Positions 42,082-48,902 of a stretch of 52,985 nucleotides of DNA are shown here, piece by piece. The stretch is from positions 1 to 52,985 of IMG/VR virus record IMGVR_UViG_3300030099_007681. The stretch is one strand, 5' to 3'. Source of the DNA: a virus. The notes beneath the pieces were generated by a model. The model was not told where the DNA came from. It searched no databases and saw only the letters and a list, made by a program, of their open reading frames with translations. Made by a program: the position numbers and the translations under genes. How positions within the stretch are numbered: the first letter of the stretch is position 1; each line of letters begins with the position of its first letter.

Positions 42082-43395
42082 ATGACTAGACACGTTATAA
42101 CATTGCCTCTTGCGGGCAAAAATGCTGTTGCACAAGCAGCGCTTCCTCGCCAGGAAGCATCACCAGATGATGTACCAATTATGCACTATGTGTGCTTTGT
42201 TGAACCATCTATTAATAATGGGCTGGAGCTAATTCCAAAGGGCCCAAACCCTCGATATGTCAATATTGATGGTAAAATTCCTAAAGAAATTGAAAAGTCT
42301 TTTATTGAAGACGAAAACTTTGCTATTAAGAATAGAGGCTTACAAATTATTATTGATGATGGGTCATTTGATGTTGTTACAATCGATGGAACACCACACG
42401 TGAAGTTTAGTTGTTCAGAACCCGGCATGACTGGCCATTATGATGGTCAACATACAGGTGATCGGGTTACCACTGCTGTAAAGCAGCTTGGAGAGCAGGG
42501 TCACAAGCAACACTTACCAGTTCAGTTGGTAGAAAGAGCAGCCTTTAGGACTCTTAAGGAAATGCGCGATGCTGCCAAAGCAATTAATAATGTACAGAAA
42601 CAAAAGAATATTAGTGAATTTGATATTGCTGGTGGGTTTGATGAACTCAAGAATAATTTAAGCTATTGTGCTCAAGAAAACATTGGCTGGGCTCAAAATC
42701 AAATTTCTACAGCCGGTACCCGCGTCACCAGTGAATGTCAGGCTACACAAGTTACTTGCCTGCTTGGTTCTTTGCTGCCTAAGACTTTTAGATCTGGCGC
42801 ATCTTTAAGTGACATTAGTTCGTGGCCCAAAAAGGGCGAAGCTGTAATTAATAAGTTTAACGAAAAAGGAGTTGGACAATTGCTCTACCGCGCAGCTACT
42901 GAGATTGATACGCTATTGGAACTGTCAGACTATATCCAAAGCACGCTGAAAAGTACTTTAGGGGGCCAATATGAAACCTATGGTATTTTGAGGGCTTCCA
43001 CCGCCGCACAGTTAAAAAAGTCAGTTGAGGATAGAAAAGCATATAAGTCCTCTTTATTTAAGACCGGGGGATCTAACGACCATACGCTAAATAAAGATAT
43101 CATGCCAGTTGTATGTTATTCAATTGTCAATAGTGTTTATGAATATGACGACCAGTCTGGGTTTACTACAAATTATTCAATTGACGAAATGAAGGCAATT
43201 TGGAAGGAGGCAGGCCCTGCGGTTCTTTCTAGCATTGAAAATCGTTATCGTAATAGTTTTCAGACAAATTATAAATCACGTTGGGCTGATTTTGCTTTAG
43301 ATATTACAATGTGGGCACAGTGTGCCGATCTTGTTCAGCGAGTAATTTATAATCCTCAATCCTGGAAGAGACACTTAAGTCAAAAAGTTGCTTAA
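42082..43395 (+). CDS. AIPR-like protein (abortive-infection phage-resistance family)
   Basis: A 437-residue protein with AAGGA upstream. Residues about 75-135 read FAIKNRGLQIIIDDGSFDVV, VKFSCSEPGMTGHYDGQHTG and DRVTTAVKQL. This follows the AIPR order (N-x-G-I-x-I.., then a G-Q-T or D-G-Q-H-like turn with a helix). LPVQLVE and, about 30 residues on, KAINNVQKQKNIS match the following strand and the T/N-N-x-Q motif. The C-terminal half is helical and not recognised. AIPR proteins occur in bacterial defence loci, and their mechanism is poorly understood. Its place in a phage between SSB and uvsX suggests a DNA-linked function or a counter-defence decoy. Assignment is by eye and moderate. Confidence 0.45.
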   Translation: MTRHVITLPLAGKNAVAQAALPRQEASPDDVPIMHYVCFVEPSINNGLELIPKGPNPRYVNIDGKIPKEIEKSFIEDENFAIKNRGLQIIIDDGSFDVVTIDGTPHVKFSCSEPGMTGHYDGQHTGDRVTTAVKQLGEQGHKQHLPVQLVERAAFRTLKEMRDAAKAINNVQKQKNISEFDIAGGFDELKNNLSYCAQENIGWAQNQISTAGTRVTSECQATQVTCLLGSLLPKTFRSGASLSDISSWPKKGEAVINKFNEKGVGQLLYRAATEIDTLLELSDYIQSTLKSTLGGQYETYGILRASTAAQLKKSVEDRKAYKSSLFKTGGSNDHTLNKDIMPVVCYSIVNSVYEYDDQSGFTTNYSIDEMKAIWKEAGPAVLSSIENRYRNSFQTNYKSRWADFALDITMWAQCADLVQRVIYNPQSWKRHLSQKVA

Positions 43396-43406
43396 TAAAT
43401 ATCCGC

Positions 43407-43435
43407 TAGCACACCGGTTAAAGTGTGCTATTTTT
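43407..43435 (+). terminator. Rho-independent terminator (CGG-TAAA loop family, copy 3)
   Basis: TAGCACAC (43407-43414) pairs with GTGTGCTA (43423-43430) around CGGTTAAA, followed by five T residues. The loop has the same CGG-x-TAAA form as copies 1 and 2 but the stem sequence differs. The uvsX promoter begins two bases later, giving a compact terminator-promoter module. Confidence 0.85.
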
Positions 43436-43436
43436 C

Positions 43437-43465
43437 TTGACACTTGATTCAGCACGTGATAAGAT
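43437..43465 (+). promoter_or_regulatory. Sigma70-like promoter for uvsX
   Basis: TTGACA at 43437-43442 and TAAGAT at 43460-43465 with a 17-base spacer, 24 bases before the uvsX ATG at 43490. Confidence 0.78.
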
Positions 43466-43489
43466 ACAATATAATTTATAGGAGGGCTA

Positions 43490-44638
43490 ATGGCCAGAAA
43501 AGCAAAACCAAAGGCAGGTCGTGTAGATATGCAAGATCTGATGAAACTAGTAAATAAGAAGGCAGGTAGAAATGTCGCACATGATTTAACTGGCGATAAT
43601 CCTACATCAGTAAAAGAATGGATTCCAACAGGATCTAGGTGGCTAGATTCTATTATTTGCAAAGGACAGGTTTCTGGTATTCCTGTTGGCAAGGTTACTG
43701 AAATCGCTGGCCTTGAAGCAACAGGTAAATCATACATGGCTGCACAAATTGCGGCGAACGCTCAAAAAACAGGTAAGTTGGTTGTATATTTTGATTCTGA
43801 ATCTGCAATTGATCCAACTTTTTTGGAGCGTTCTGGGTGTGATTTAGGGCGATTAATGTATGTTCAAGCATCCTCCGTGGAGTTTGTGCTTGAAACTATT
43901 GAAGAACTTTTGGGCGCCACTGATGAACAACTAGTTTTTATCTGGGACTCGCTGGCTTTCACGCCATCTATTTCAGATGTAGAGGGCGATTTCAATCCTC
44001 AGTCTTCAATGGCAGTCAAGGCTCGAATCTTAGCTAAAGGAATGTCAAAATTGACTATTCCAATTGCAGATAAACAAGCTACTTTTATTGTTCTTAACCA
44101 ATTGAAGACAAATATTCCACAAGGACCAACGGCGCGTATTGTAGCAATGACAACGCCATATATCACGCCGGGTGGAAAAGCCATGCACTATGCATATTCG
44201 TTGCGTGTATGGCTTACTGGTCGCAAAGCAAAATCTTCGTTTATTGAAGATGAAAAAGGGTTTCGCATTGGCTCTGAAGTCAAAGTGAAGCTTGAAAAGT
44301 CAAGATTTGGTACGCAAGGTCGATCCTGTGCTTTTCGTATCTTATGGGGGACAGATGAGATTGGCATTCGCGACGAAGAAAGCTGGTTTGATGCCATTAA
44401 AGGTTCCGATTCGTTAACATCTGCAGGGGCATGGTATACATTATCCACCTCCGATGGTTATACGAAAAAGTTCCAACCCTCCAAATGGACTGAGTTAGTT
44501 ACTAGTGATGAAGAATTTAGAAATCGCGTAATTAGAATTATGGATGAAGAAATTGTTCAAAAATTTGATAAACGCGAAGGTGATGCTAGTAATTATTACG
44601 AAGATCCTGATGATCTCACTGTGCCCGTAAAAGAATAA
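43490..44638 (+). CDS. uvsX: UvsX/RecA-like recombinase
   Basis: A 382-residue strand-exchange protein, close to T4 UvsX (391). The Walker A is AGLEATGKS (about residues 73-81), Walker B LVFIWDSLA (about 148-156). The RecA-fold core continues with ATFIVLNQLKTNIPQG (about 196-211) and TPGGKAMHYAYSLRVWL, the L2/DNA-binding neighbourhood. The N-terminal helix (MARKAKPKAGRVDMQDLMKL) supports filament contacts. An AGGAGGG site and a near-consensus promoter precede it. It forms filaments on ssDNA displaced from gp32 and drives recombination-dependent replication and repair. Confidence 0.93.
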   Translation: MARKAKPKAGRVDMQDLMKLVNKKAGRNVAHDLTGDNPTSVKEWIPTGSRWLDSIICKGQVSGIPVGKVTEIAGLEATGKSYMAAQIAANAQKTGKLVVYFDSESAIDPTFLERSGCDLGRLMYVQASSVEFVLETIEELLGATDEQLVFIWDSLAFTPSISDVEGDFNPQSSMAVKARILAKGMSKLTIPIADKQATFIVLNQLKTNIPQGPTARIVAMTTPYITPGGKAMHYAYSLRVWLTGRKAKSSFIEDEKGFRIGSEVKVKLEKSRFGTQGRSCAFRILWGTDEIGIRDEESWFDAIKGSDSLTSAGAWYTLSTSDGYTKKFQPSKWTELVTSDEEFRNRVIRIMDEEIVQKFDKREGDASNYYEDPDDLTVPVKE

Positions 44639-44646
44639 AATAATTC

Positions 44647-44675
44647 TTGACTTTGCCCTCTGGATTGGTTATAAT
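44647..44675 (+). promoter_or_regulatory. Consensus-like sigma70 promoter for uvdE
   Basis: TTGACT at 44647-44652 and a perfect TATAAT at 44670-44675 with a 17-base spacer. It starts eight bases after the uvsX stop, and the ATG is 28 bases downstream of the -10 box behind an AGGAGGG site. Confidence 0.85.
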
Positions 44676-44703
44676 AAGATATAATCATGAAGGAGGGTTT
44701 TTC

Positions 44704-45639
44704 ATGCGAAACTACGGATATGCTTGCATCAATATGGGGTTTTCAAATCGCTCTAAGTCGCAACGCATTACAACTAACAGAACAATGATCAAGCGCACGT
44801 TCTTTGAAAAGGGTATCGGATATGCTTCCGAGCTAGCTTTACAGAACGTACGAGATCTTTACAAAATTCTAGAATGGAATTTGGAGAACGATATTTATTT
44901 CTATCGCCTCTCATCGGATATGATCCCATGGGCAAGCGAGTATGAAATGGAAGAGTTGCCAGATTACAATCTTATTCTTGCGGCCGCTATGAAAGCTGGC
45001 AACTTTGCACGTGAACATGGCATGCGGCTGACATCGCACCCCGGCCCATTCAACAAGCTGGCATCGCCAAAAGAACGAGTATTCCAGCTTACTTACAAAG
45101 ATCTCAAGGTCCACGGAGATTTGTTTGATATGATTGGTTTGCCGCGCACGCCGTACGCTAAACTAAACATTCATGTGGGTGCAGCCTATGGTGATAAACC
45201 AATGGCTCTCGACAACTTCTGCCGCAACTTTGAACGTCTGCCAGAAAATGTCCGCTTAAGATTGACAGTTGAGAATGATGATAAAACTTCGCTGTATTCA
45301 ACACTGGAGTTGTACGAAGGTGTATACAAGCGCATCGGTATTCCGATTGTCTTTGACTATCATCACCACATGCTTCATACCGGCGGACAAACAGAACAGG
45401 AAGCACTTGAGCTTGCTTTATCTACATGGGGTGAAATCAAGCCAGTGGTGCATTATGCTGAATCGCGCTCTGTTGAGCAAAACAACCCCAAAATCAAACC
45501 ACAAGCACACTCCGACATGATTCGTAACCCATTTAATGATTACGGCAATGAATTTGATGTTATGATTGAGGCTAAGCATAAAGAGCTTGCATTGTTGGAA
45601 TATCGTGATATAATGAATAAACAAAGGAGCGTTGCATAA
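44704..45639 (+). CDS. uvdE: UV damage endonuclease (UvdE)
   Basis: A 311-residue repair nuclease. ATG 44704 is preceded by AAGGAGGG and lies downstream of the promoter; a start at 44647 would put the promoter inside the gene, so it is rejected. UvdE signatures are YGYACINMGF (residues 4-13), FYRLSSDMIPWASEYEM (about 64-80), MRLTSHPGPFNKLASP (about 106-121), NIHVGAAYGDK, LTVENDD (about 190-196) and IPIVFDYHHHMLH (about 213-225), supplying His, Glu and Asp metal ligands in a TIM barrel. It nicks 5' to UV photoproducts and other lesions. Strong expression is expected. A photic-zone habitat is consistent but not proven. Confidence 0.9.
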   Translation: MRNYGYACINMGFSNRSKSQRITTNRTMIKRTFFEKGIGYASELALQNVRDLYKILEWNLENDIYFYRLSSDMIPWASEYEMEELPDYNLILAAAMKAGNFAREHGMRLTSHPGPFNKLASPKERVFQLTYKDLKVHGDLFDMIGLPRTPYAKLNIHVGAAYGDKPMALDNFCRNFERLPENVRLRLTVENDDKTSLYSTLELYEGVYKRIGIPIVFDYHHHMLHTGGQTEQEALELALSTWGEIKPVVHYAESRSVEQNNPKIKPQAHSDMIRNPFNDYGNEFDVMIEAKHKELALLEYRDIMNKQRSVA

Positions 45640-45728
45640 TGTATCAAGTATTTTTAAATTGCACTGTTGCGTTTATTATACTTGGGTTTGTGTATACACT
45701 TTATTTAATTGACAACATGGAGAACTAG
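45639..45728 (+). CDS. 29-residue single-span membrane micropeptide
   Basis: ATG at 45639 overlaps the uvdE stop (TAATG), AAGGAG stands 11 bases upstream, and the TAG stop shares its G with the GTG start of the next gene. The peptide, MYQVFLNCTVAFIILGFVYT then LYLIDNMEN, is almost entirely one transmembrane helix. Perfect packing between two real genes supports translation. Function unknown; small membrane peptides of phages often modulate host membrane proteins. Confidence 0.55.
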   Translation: MYQVFLNCTVAFIILGFVYTLYLIDNMEN

Positions 45729-46003
45729 TGAAATTTATAACTGATTATTTTCGCAATAGAGAAAGAAATAAAATTATTAAACAAATATCAAAACTTCAAG
45801 AAAAGTCTGTGCAATTGCAAAGAAACGGAAACTTAAGAGAATATGCAGAAGTAATGAAGGAAATTGATGAATTAGAAAAAACCCTTGATATATCAAAGAA
45901 TACACCTAGCGGCCCAACAAATCAAAAACAAATATATACAGATTTTGTTGACTACGATGGGATGGGCAATCAAGGCAGATTCCCGGAGGTTAAAAATAAA
46001 TGA
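45728..46003 (+). CDS. Small coiled-coil protein
   Basis: A 91-residue protein starting with GTG at 45728, behind ATGGAGAAC, sharing a base with the preceding TAG. Residues about 10-55 form a charged helix or coiled coil (ERNKIIKQISKLQEKSVQLQ and following). The C-terminal 35 residues are polar, ending YDGMGNQGRFPEVKNK. Its stop overlaps the next start as ATGA and contains the next gene's GGAGG site. No family is recognised; with its neighbour it forms an operon downstream of uvdE. Confidence 0.5.
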   Translation: MKFITDYFRNRERNKIIKQISKLQEKSVQLQRNGNLREYAEVMKEIDELEKTLDISKNTPSGPTNQKQIYTDFVDYDGMGNQGRFPEVKNK

Positions 46004-46476
46004 AACATCAACAAGTTGATACATCATATTTTAGTAAATGGAATCCAGATATAGACTATCAGCAGCATCCTGAACTATACCATATTGGCCGCGGCCAACA
46101 GGGAGTTCTAATTTGTGAGCCATATAAATCTAACATTTGTGCTTTCTGGCGATTTAAAACAGTACGTGAAGCACAAGTATCAAGTCAAAACATTCTTGGC
46201 ATGTTTTACACATATATCAACGAAGGAGACTTTGTCGGTGCTGATATGGCTAAGAAGTTTTTGCACATGGGCTTTACTCGTGCTCGTAGGTATGCAAACC
46301 ACAGAGATGGCAAAAAATATAATGATGACGGCTCAATCATTCCGCAAGAACCGGACGCACTCACTTGTGAAAAGGCACAATCAGCACACATTTTTTATCA
46401 CTGCTGGAAAGAAGCACGTGAATACCCCAAATATTTAGAAATGAAAAAAGAACACAGGAGCAAGCATGGGCACTAA
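46000..46476 (+). CDS. DUF4385 family protein
   Basis: A 158-residue protein. The phrases YHIGRGQQGVLICEPYKSNI (about residues 27-46), CAFWRFKTVREAQVSSQNIL and INEGDFVGADMAKKFLHMGF then TRARRYANHRDGKKY (about 74-108) are those of DUF4385, a family found in bacteria and large phages with no established function. The high density of Arg, His and aromatic residues suggests nucleic-acid or nucleotide contact, but this is inference. It begins in ATGA overlap and ends 11 bases inside the 5'-nuclease gene. Confidence 0.75.
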   Translation: MKHQQVDTSYFSKWNPDIDYQQHPELYHIGRGQQGVLICEPYKSNICAFWRFKTVREAQVSSQNILGMFYTYINEGDFVGADMAKKFLHMGFTRARRYANHRDGKKYNDDGSIIPQEPDALTCEKAQSAHIFYHCWKEAREYPKYLEMKKEHRSKHGH

Positions 46477-47458
46477 AAGAGTATTGATCGTAGATGCATT
46501 AAACGCATATCTTAGGGCATATATTGTTGACCCATCTGTCTCCACTAATGGGCAGCCAATAGGTGGTCTCAAGGGATTTATAAAAATTTTACAGAAGCTT
46601 GTACGTCAAACACAGCCTAATGCAATAGTTGTTTGTTGGGATGGGCCAAATGGTTCCAAAAAACGTAAAACCATGGATAAAAATTATAAGCAGGGCAGAA
46701 AGCCAATTCGTCTAAATCGTTCAGTGCATAATTTAACAGATGATGAAGAGTTGCAAAATAAAATTTGGCAACAAGGCCGTGTTGTTGAATATCTGAACAA
46801 TATGCCGATTATACAAACTATGCTACCAGAGATTGAAGCCGATGATGTCATTTCGTATATCTGCTCTCTTGGTCATTTTGATGATTGGCAAAAAATTATT
46901 GTATCTAATGACAAGGATTTTATGCAACTGTGTGATGAGAAGACAGTTTTGTGGCGTCCCGTAAAAGATGAAATTTTAAATTCAAAGCGAATTGTAGAGC
47001 AGACTGGGGTGCATCCAACTAACATGGCATTAGCGCGCGCCGTTATCGGTGATGCATCCGATAATTTACCGGGAGTAAAAGGGGCAGGGTTTAAAACAAT
47101 TGCAAAGCGAATTGGCTTTTTGTCTGAAGAAAAAACATACACGATTGATGATGTGGTTGAACACTGTGAAGCTAAATCAGAAAATAGTAATCTAAAGTTT
47201 TTCACAAATGTTGTGCATGCTAAAGATTTAATTGAACACAATTATAAAATGATGCAACTTTATGCACCACAGATGTCAGTTCAGGCTAAATCTCATGTAA
47301 AAGAATCTGTAGAAAATTTTGAATGTGATTTTAACAAAACTGAGATTATCAGACTTATGCGCGAAGATGGATTTGGTGAGCTAAATTGGGAAGAACTTAA
47401 AGCACACTTAAACAAGATTAGCACCGATTGTCTTGACGGTGCAACAGAATTATTCTAA
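46466..47458 (+). CDS. 5'-3' exonuclease / RNase H (FEN-like)
   Basis: A 330-residue structure-specific nuclease of the FEN/T4 RNase H family. Metal-binding motifs appear in order: LIVDALNAYLRAY (D10), VVCWDGPNGSKKRK (about 55-68), MLPEIEADDVISYI (about 118-131), IVSNDKDFMQL (about 147-157) and IGDASDNLPGVKGAG (about 193-207, the helix-hairpin-helix lead). Length is near T4 RNase H (305). It removes RNA primers and flaps on the lagging strand. Since the family A polymerase here has no nuclease domain, this protein supplies the 5'-nuclease part separately. AGGAG site; 11-base overlap with the DUF4385 gene. Confidence 0.9.
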   Translation: MGTKRVLIVDALNAYLRAYIVDPSVSTNGQPIGGLKGFIKILQKLVRQTQPNAIVVCWDGPNGSKKRKTMDKNYKQGRKPIRLNRSVHNLTDDEELQNKIWQQGRVVEYLNNMPIIQTMLPEIEADDVISYICSLGHFDDWQKIIVSNDKDFMQLCDEKTVLWRPVKDEILNSKRIVEQTGVHPTNMALARAVIGDASDNLPGVKGAGFKTIAKRIGFLSEEKTYTIDDVVEHCEAKSENSNLKFFTNVVHAKDLIEHNYKMMQLYAPQMSVQAKSHVKESVENFECDFNKTEIIRLMREDGFGELNWEELKAHLNKISTDCLDGATELF

Positions 47459-47466
47459 TTTTGTGA

Positions 47467-47494
47467 TTGACTTTACGACAAAATAGGTTATACT
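47467..47494 (+). promoter_or_regulatory. Sigma70-like promoter for the helicase gene
   Basis: TTGACT at 47467-47472 and TATACT at 47489-47494 with a 16-base spacer in the 59-base gap before the helicase ATG at 47518. Confidence 0.75.
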
Positions 47495-47517
47495 TATAAA
47501 CACCAGCGAGGGCACTA

Positions 47518-48897
47518 ATGAAAGCAGAAAAAGTAAATTTTGGAAGGTATGGGAAAGCCTTCCAAGAGGGACTAGTTCAGCTTATTTTCCAGGATCGACC
47601 ATTCGCAGACCAGATCACTGAAGTGCTTGACGCTAGCTTTATTGAGTTGGAATATCTGCGTGTTTTTCTGCAAAAGATGCTGCAATTCCGACACCGTTAT
47701 AACAAACATCCTTCGGTGGATGCTATGTTAACTATCATCAAAACAGAACTTGATGAAGAAGATGATGTAATTCAAGAAAAGGTACAAGATTACTTTACTA
47801 GAATGCACCAAAGAGAGCTAACAGACATTGATTATATCAAAGAAATATCTCTTGATTTTTGTCGTAAGCAGAATCTTAAAGAAGCAATGATGACTTCGGT
47901 TGGCCTGCTTCAAAACTGTTCTTTTGATGAGATATCAAAAGTTATTAACGATGCACTTAAACTTGGCTCTGAAAATAATTTTGGCTATGACTATATGGCA
48001 GACTTTGAAGAAAGATTTATGCCAAAGTTTAGAAGGCCAGTAACTACCGGCTGGGGAGATATCGACAACATAACAGGTGGGGGCTTGGGCAAAAGTGAGC
48101 TTGGTGTTGTCATCGCACCAACTGGTGCTGGAAAATCAATGGTGTTAGTTCACCTTGGTTCTCAGGCGCTGAAAGAAGGTAAAACAGTTGTTCATTATAC
48201 GCTTGAGTTGCAGGATACAGTTATTGCGACTAGATATGATAGCTGTATAACAGGCTATCCCCTGTCTGACATTATTAATTTTAAAGAGGAAGTTTATGAA
48301 GAAATTAAAGATATTGATGGATCACTTATTGTTAAAGAATACCCAACTAAATCTGCTTCCACAAATACAATCAGAGCACATCTTTCTCGGCTTGTTAAGC
48401 GTGGTATTACTCCTGGAATGGTTATTGTAGACTATGCAGATTTGTTAAAACCAGTTCAGGTTAGAAAAGAAAAAAGAGAAGAACTGGGCTCTATATATGA
48501 AGAACTTAGAGCACTATCAACAGAATTTAAGTGTCCTATATGGACGGCATCACAAACTAACAGATCGGGCTTGAGCGCAGAAGTAATTACAATGGAGCAA
48601 ATATCAGAGGCATTCAACAAATGCTTTGTTGCAGATTTTATCTTTTCAGTTTCTCGGACTATTGAAGATAAACAAAACAATCAAGGCAAAATCTTTATCG
48701 CCAAAAACAGAAATGGGCCCGATGGTATGGTCTATAATATATTTATGGATACATCAAATGTTAATATAAAAATATTGCCTAAAACTCCACAACAAAAAGA
48801 TACCCCAAGTGGTGTTGTTACAGCACCAGTCGCGCTTGACTCTAAACAGCAAAAAGATTTACTACGTCAAAAATATACCAAGCTAAGAAGGAAATAA
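47518..48897 (+). CDS. Replicative DNA helicase (T4 gp41/DnaB-like)
   Basis: A 459-residue hexameric helicase, close to T4 gp41 (475). The N-terminal helical domain (about residues 1-160) is followed by TTGWGDIDNITGGGLGKSEL and Walker A IAPTGAGKSMVLVH (about 199-212), VHYTLELQDTVIATRYDS (about 225-242, the conserved E), Walker B MVIVDYADLLKP (about 301-312), the H4-type KCPIWTASQTNRSG, and the ADFIFSVSRT arginine-finger region. The C-terminal tail is basic. It unwinds DNA 5' to 3' at the fork on the lagging-strand template. A primase partner is not in the window. GAGGG site and own promoter. Confidence 0.9.
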   Translation: MKAEKVNFGRYGKAFQEGLVQLIFQDRPFADQITEVLDASFIELEYLRVFLQKMLQFRHRYNKHPSVDAMLTIIKTELDEEDDVIQEKVQDYFTRMHQRELTDIDYIKEISLDFCRKQNLKEAMMTSVGLLQNCSFDEISKVINDALKLGSENNFGYDYMADFEERFMPKFRRPVTTGWGDIDNITGGGLGKSELGVVIAPTGAGKSMVLVHLGSQALKEGKTVVHYTLELQDTVIATRYDSCITGYPLSDIINFKEEVYEEIKDIDGSLIVKEYPTKSASTNTIRAHLSRLVKRGITPGMVIVDYADLLKPVQVRKEKREELGSIYEELRALSTEFKCPIWTASQTNRSGLSAEVITMEQISEAFNKCFVADFIFSVSRTIEDKQNNQGKIFIAKNRNGPDGMVYNIFMDTSNVNIKILPKTPQQKDTPSGVVTAPVALDSKQQKDLLRQKYTKLRRK

Positions 48898-48902
48898 ACT
48901 AA

